Below are positions 59,090 through 64,000 of a stretch of DNA of 64,000 nt, one piece after another. How positions within the stretch are numbered: position 1 is the stretch's first letter; each line of letters starts with the position of its first letter. A program made the translations under genes and the position numbers. The notes below the pieces were generated by a model that was not told the DNA's origin, did not search any database, and saw only the letters and a program-made list of their open reading frames with translations. Source of the DNA: Lolium rigidum (Eukaryota; Streptophyta; Magnoliopsida; Poales; Poaceae); the NCBI RefSeq assembly GCF_022539505.1, contig NC_061508.1, positions 261,522,736 to 261,586,735 of the forward strand, given 5' to 3'.

Positions 59090-59674
59090 GGGCGCCCAGC
59101 GGTTGCCACGAACGGGGCGGCGGAGGCCACCGCCAAGGCCGAAGCGGCGATGGGACACCCAGCGGTTGCCGTGGTGGCGGCGGCGGAGGCCACCGTTCCA
59201 CTCTGGGCGACGCTGATGGCGACGGTCAGAGTTCCAACGGCGAGCGGCAGCGCGAGTGAAAGTCCGGCGAGAATAGTTGGAGCGACGGTATTCCCTAGCC
59301 ACAAATTGAGCGAAGGAAAAAGCAAGTTGCGGCGGGAAGCCATCTTTACTCACCTTTCTCTCGTTCTTCTACTATTGCCTATTGCTTTGGCGGAGACAAG
59401 TGCATGATAATGTGTGAAGAAACGAGAGAAGCGAGAGAGAGTGAAGTGAAAATGGATGATCTCATTGATGTACTGTTCAGTGCCTTATATAGTATCTCGA
59501 ACAGAGCGTCTTTACAATGTCGGTTACGATACGCGTCCCTTCCGAACAGGCATAGCAACCCTTCGGAGAAGTTGGCGTTTGGACAACGCTAGAATAAGGC
59601 AACTGCTGGCAGTTATTACTAACACAATCCTAACTGCTCACTTAGCCTAAATATGACGCTAACTTATTCCTAAC

Positions 59675-60819
59675 AAAGATGAAGAGAAAGAAACAAAGAA
59701 ACATTTAAATCGACTAAACCTGAATAAGGCTAGGTGTGGAATAAGTAGCATCTAGCACAACCTAGCAATCCTGGACCTCGAACACATTTAGTTTCTGGGG
59801 TGGAAAAACAGCCCATCGAAAAAAGAAAAGCAATTAACTGAGCCTCCACTCCATCAGCACTTCTTCCCGCCCTACGCTTTCCTCTCCCTTGAGATTCAAG
59901 CAGTCCCAAAACCTGAAAATAGATTAAGTAGCTACTACTAGAGATCAAGAACTTGACCTGAAAAGAAGAAGAAGAAAAAGGAACACTAAGACTTCTAAAA
60001 CAATTATAACTTGTTGTTTTGTGATAGGAAAATACTAGTCTGGTTGTGGCATAAACAATTCCCATCTAATAGCAACAACCGAATGGATATGGTGCGGTGT
60101 GAGCCGTCTCCAGATCCTTTTTTTAGAGGGCCCTCTCCAGATCCTGAATAGATAATTCCATGCATGGTAAACCCAACACACGTCATAACTACCGGTGAGG
60201 AAACCAAACAGCACATCAATTAATTAATAGGATTGAGGCTCCATCAACACACAGATTCGTGACATGCATAATTAACTGAGCCTCCATATCAGCAATCCGT
60301 GGCACAGTACCTCTCGGCCGTCCGTGTACTCCATCAGAACATAGATTAGAGAGGCTTGGGCGACTAAACCGAAAATTTCCCTTCTTCCCGCCCAACCTTT
60401 TCCTCTCCCTCTAGATTCAAGCAGTTCTAAAAGCTGAGTGCTTTCCTTATAAGTATAAGCAGATGTTCTGATAGTCGCGTGACTTATGACTTTGGACTTT
60501 GGCGACGCGAGAGCGAGGCGAGGAGGCCGGCGTGCTGCATATATCAGTCACCGCCATGCTTCCCGTCTGTGGAAGAGTCGTCGGCCGGCCGTCTGCAGGT
60601 GACAATTCATAGCATGCTGTGTTCTCCCTCCTCGTACATAGGATTTGTTTTGCTTGGTCTCGTAAGTAAGTAGGAGTTAAGAAACGCAAGAAACACTACG
60701 GCTGTTGTTGGCAGAATCCTGGCAGCAGGTAAGTAAATGACACGATCAACCTCTGGCGCGCTTGGTTTGTTGATGATTTAGACTTATATAGATTGAATTT
60801 TGCCATGATTACTCACCGT
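59675..60819. other. Spacer with a local duplication
   Basis: Sequence with AACTGAGCCTCCA, CTTCCCGCCC and GATTCAAGCAGT at 59835-59925 is repeated, diverged, at 60270-60435. No gene was recognised. The sequence does not match the lectin 3' region that should have followed copy B. Confidence 0.5.
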
Positions 60820-60976
60820 CTAGTTTTGACAGGGCTCTGAATCTTCACGTTTCTCCTCTCTTTTTGTTTGACCATTACACTACATTTTGTCGTTTCTTGA
60901 AGTTGTCAGCTTAAGCCTGAGCTATAAAACACGTTTCCCGACGTTCGGTGTTTCTATCCGAACACCCAAACACAAA
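60820..60976 (+). promoter_or_regulatory. Lectin promoter, copy C, without a gene
   Basis: It matches the lectin promoters A and B through the TATA box (TATAAAAC, 60923-60930) and the leader ACACCCAAACACAAA. It then breaks off about 20 bases before where the ATG should be. It is followed by an out-of-order piece matching the region further upstream of copy B (about 48.6-49.0 kb). Confidence 0.75.
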
Positions 60977-61175
60977 GAAGGGAACGTTTTTTTCTGATTG
61001 TTTTCCTTTCTTCATCGTCCCATGAGCAGAGCTTCCCTTTTTTTCTGATTGTTTTCATTTGACTACCAAAAATACAACTTATAATAGCAAAGGCTAATTT
61101 AAGATGTTTCAAACAAGTAATTTTACATGTTATTCTTCATATTTACACTGCTTTGAGGATTGGGGTCTATGGAAG
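60977..61175 (+). repeat. Rearranged lectin upstream fragment
   Basis: CATCGTCCCATGAGCAGAGC, AGATGTTTCAAACAAGTAAT and GATTGGGGTCTATGGAAGC match 48,610-49,010 in order but with an internal deletion. Here they follow the copy C promoter instead of preceding it, so the locus was rearranged. Confidence 0.7.
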
Positions 61176-61524
61176 CACCCGCGGCCGACATAAATATTAA
61201 TAAGGAAATTATTATGTCGTAACATCTAGATCACACCATTGAAATAAATATGTAGAATAGGCTAGTTACATCTAGATCACACCATTGAAGCACCCGCGGC
61301 CGACGTGTGTCCCCCACTTGCACGACGTGTCAATACGATGCGTAATTTGGGCTCGCAAGGCAGCGAGAGAGAACTTCTCGCGATTTCCAGGAACAGCGGT
61401 CGTGGCTATCGTCAGCAATGATGTCATCTTAGCAAGAGAAAATTTCGACTCAACAGTTTCATAAAAAGGCGACAGCAAAAGGTATCGGAGAGCCTTTGAT
61501 CAAATACAAGTTTTTGATCAAATG

Positions 61525-61787
61525 CTCGGGGGCTACTTTGGAAAAATGAAAAACTCGAGAAAAGACAAAATAGAAATGGCGTGAGCCTATGATCAAATAC
61601 AAATATTTGCTCATAGCCTCGGGGGCTACTCCCATCGGGAGCGCTGTTCGCGCACCCGAGAGATTTGAAAAATTTTGGGAGAGAAAGAAAATATAGCGAC
61701 ATGAGGCGTGGAGCCTACACCCAAGCACAAGTCATTGGCTGTAGCCTCGGGGGCTACTCCCATCGGGAACGCTGTTCGCGTACCCGA
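61525..61787 (+). repeat. Imperfect tandem repeat with polypurine-tract motif
   Basis: CTCGGGGGCTAC occurs at 61525, 61618 and 61746, and again as the tract itself at 62395. Around the second and third, a 47-bp core with TACTCCCATCGGGA and GCTGTTCGCG repeats with a spacing of 128 bases. Confidence 0.8.
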
Positions 61788-62406
61788 TGAAATTATAAAA
61801 AAGAAAGATAGAAGAACAAGAGAGTGTATTTCGAGTTATAAGTAACTCTACATATACTCCCATCGGGAGAGCAATATAAGTCATCCGTTGACTCAATAAA
61901 ATGTGCCATTCCAACAGCCGAATAAGCACTCGACAATATATTCTCAGAACGCCAAAGTTACGAACAATTTCTGAATGCCGCAAAACTTTGCGAAGGTAAG
62001 ACCCCAGATCCGTTCTGTGTGGCGTGGCGCCGTCTCTGACGTCGGTTTGCTACTTTTATCCGTATTAACAGATACGAAGAAAAATCCTAACGGACGCGTT
62101 AGGTACTCGATAAATATGACTGGGACTCGACAGAATGGTAAGACCTTAAGCGGCACCTGTCAAAGTTTACACCGGTATCCCGAGATCATGTCCAGGGACG
62201 TGATTTTGAATTAGGTTTTTGCGGATTGCCACTAGAGCAGTTAACTAGTACCTGATCTGTTAGATGAACTAGCCCCAACTACCATTATCCCTATACAATA
62301 TAAAAATTCATATGAAGAAATATAGAGAAGTTTAAAGTTTTCGAGTAAATATAAACAGTGGAGATTTTCCCTGACTCTACGATTCAAGCAAAATCTCGGG
62401 GGCTAC

Positions 62407-62791
62407 TGACATAGGCATCCCCAATGGGCCTGCCGAAGATAGTACCCGGGGTTTATTGAAGGCCCACGACTCGAAGAATAAGAATAATCGTAAGCCCAAG
62501 TTGTTATTGAGGAAAGCTAGAGTTGTATTAGGAGATAATATTTGTAATCTTGCGGGATGAGTTGGAAACCCTCCCGGACTCTGTAACTTGTACAATACGA
62601 ATCCCTCGGCTCCACCTCCTATATAAGGGGGAGTCGAGGGACAAAGATAGCATCGAATCATTGTCTCACAAACCCTAGTTTTCATATCGTCGAGTACTTT
62701 TCGGCTGAAACCTTCGAGATCTACTTGCCCTCTACTTCCAACTAAACCCTAGTCTACAACTCGTAGGCATTGACAAGTTAATCCCCTGTCA
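62407..62791 (+). repeat. 3' LTR of the Gypsy fragment
   Basis: TG and CA ends, a TATA box and a following AACCA target sequence. The 5' LTR is not in the window. Confidence 0.75.
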
Positions 62792-64000
62792 AACCATGAT
62801 AGGCGTCCAGCATAATTCGTGGACCAAATCCACTGAATCCTACCGATAAATCGAGAAGCTACAACAAGTAAGAGTAGACGTGTTGAATCTTCAGTCTCGT
62901 AATGTATATTTTCTAAACTTCGCCTCGTAATATAAATTTTAATAGGGAAATAAGTTATCCCACTGTATATGAAAGCTAAACCCCTTTGCTGGTTCCTCAC
63001 CGAGTTGGGCACTGGTTCGATAAAAACTACAACTTTAGCAGTAGTTTATCGTGTTAACTATTTAGCAATAATTGTTAGACTAGACAGTAAATAACTACTC
63101 CCTCCGTTTTATGAAAGTTGTTTCTAAACACTAAATAATATCTACAACCGTCCAAATTTAAATAAATCTCAAACAAATTTAATGGGATAGAGGGAGTATA
63201 TTTTCGTGAAAGCAATTTTTCTGTAGTAGTCTAGAAGATCCCCATTTGCTGCAACCACAATAATTTAGGCAATTTTCATGTGCATGAATAGTGCAATGAA
63301 CGGTGTGCCGATAAGCTTTATAATAGTAGTTTTTGCACCGAGTTGTCAGTAGAAAACTTCAATTTTAGTAGAAATTTGCCAGGTTAATTATTTATCAGTA
63401 TTTTTTGCGAGGTTGTAAATATCTATATTTGCTCGAAAAAAAATTCTCGGTAAAGACCATGAAGGGCAACAGTAAATTGCCGACATAAGCTATGAAATAC
63501 GTCGTTATCATCCAACAACAATTCTTTCAGAGCATATACTTCTTTAGTGGTCATTTTTTAAAAGTGTTTCTTCAACTATGCCCTAGCGTGGTAATTTATA
63601 AACAAATGTTAAACCTCAACAATAGTTTTCTATGGTAATTACGCGTTAGAAACACCGGTGCATAAATCTTTGGCGATAATTCGACAACCCAATATTCGCT
63701 CCTTTTCACTCAGGGAAAATACTATTATGCCTTTTTATGATATCATTGAAAAAATATATTTACTCCACCTTTTGTTGCCTCTTTTACCTAGAGATAATAC
63801 TATTGCCGTTTTCTATCGTATCTTTATAAATGTATACTTACTTCACCCACTACCTCTTTCAGCCGGTGTAAATACTGCCTTTTTCTTCTGTAGCAACTCC
63901 AGAAACAAAGGTACTCCATCATCCTCCATCTCCTTTAGTAAAAAAAACCAATATCTCTGAAAAACGTGCTTCGTCGTACGTCACATCTTTTAATCGGTGT
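62792..64000. repeat. Duplicated spacer, copy D (runs off the window)
   Basis: Matches 47184-48504 in order, including the Stowaway-like MITE and the CATAAATCTT-GGCGATAATTCGA region. It contains no gene. By analogy with copy B a lectin promoter and gene could follow within about 1 kb past the window end. Confidence 0.85.
63098..63196. mobile_element. Stowaway-like MITE (copy D)
   Basis: Ends CTCCCTCCGTTTTATG and GATAGAGGGAG between TA dinucleotides; orthologous in position to 47576-47674. The left end is the better-preserved copy (CTCCCTCCG). Confidence 0.8.

Larger units (their letters stand above)
49558..59674 (-). mobile_element. Unknown LTR retrotransposon fragment, split by Athila-2
   Basis: Two pieces, 49558-50240 and 59090-59674, are contiguous once Athila-2 and one GGGCG are removed. 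On the minus strand the right piece begins TGTTAGGAATAAGTTAGC, looks like an LTR with a TATA box (CTATATAAGG, near 59486-59495), and leads into a reading frame. No primer site or pol motif was seen. The left piece ends abruptly in the lectin gene, so the element is truncated. Superfamily unknown. Confidence 0.5.
61176..62791 (+). mobile_element. 3' portion of a Gypsy element (Retand/Ogre-like) with LTR
   Basis: A 385-bp LTR (62407-62791; TGACATAGGC...CCCCTGTCA) contains a TATA box (TATATAAG, 62620-62627) and is preceded by the tract CTCGGGGGCTAC. The internal part has no pol and ends raggedly on the left against lectin upstream sequence. AACCA after the LTR equals the empty site at 47184-47188. 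The short LTR, its GACAAGTTAATCCCC end and the GGGGGCTAC tract fit grass Retand/Ogre-type Gypsy families; this lineage call is from memory. Confidence 0.7.

Noticed and set aside
59065..59353. Alanine-rich frame beginning MASRRNLLFPSLN
   Set aside because: An overlapping frame continues in phase across the Athila-2 insertion into more protein-like sequence, so this one is more likely an alternate-frame shadow, though I cannot exclude it.

Overview
This is plant nuclear DNA, most likely from a pooid grass (wheat, oat or ryegrass relatives). Long LTR retrotransposons are nested in one another and a few GC-rich, mostly broken genes sit between them. Plant-type splice sites, CACTA-free but MITE-bearing spacers, Tekay chromoviruses with 5-6 kb LTRs and Athila elements whose LTRs begin TGATACGTCTCC (minus strand) all fit this. 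The species call is inference; no species marker is present.

Layout. 1-5.4 kb is a decayed genic spacer on the minus strand: an unrecognised terminal exon, two exons of a DnaJ (Hsp40) pseudogene, and a Mutator-type MITE inserted at the splice acceptor of one of them. 5.54-6.51 kb holds the only intact host gene, a 321-residue secreted and membrane-anchored legume-lectin-domain protein. 7.48-30.56 kb is Tekay-1, a chromovirus with a broken gag-pol. Its upstream accessory ORF is split by Athila-1 (13.66-21.73 kb, target duplication GAGGA). Its 3' LTR is cut by a second Tekay-family LTR that runs into a 100-N assembly gap. 32.45-46.06 kb is Tekay-2, a gag-only element made mostly of its two LTRs, inserted at the start of a B3-domain gene whose remainder follows at 46.06-46.51 kb.

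47.2-49.6 kb is a diverged copy of the lectin region: a promoter and the first third of the gene, then a break into an unknown LTR element. That element is itself split by Athila-2 (50.24-59.09 kb, target duplication GGGCG), and Athila-2 carries a 1.9 kb Mutator-type insertion. 59.7-61.2 kb contains a third lectin promoter without a gene. It is followed by the 3' end of a further Gypsy element (to 62.79 kb) and then by a second copy of the 47.2-48.5 kb spacer that runs off the window.

How the parts relate. The lectin locus appears to have been duplicated at least three times and then taken apart by retrotransposons. None of the transposable elements looks autonomous: Tekay-1 has all domains but several stops and frameshifts, Tekay-2 keeps only gag plus an accessory ORF, and the two Athila elements share LTRs and leaders but carry different short coding modules without reverse transcriptase. 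All homology calls are from reading motifs by eye; no database search was possible.
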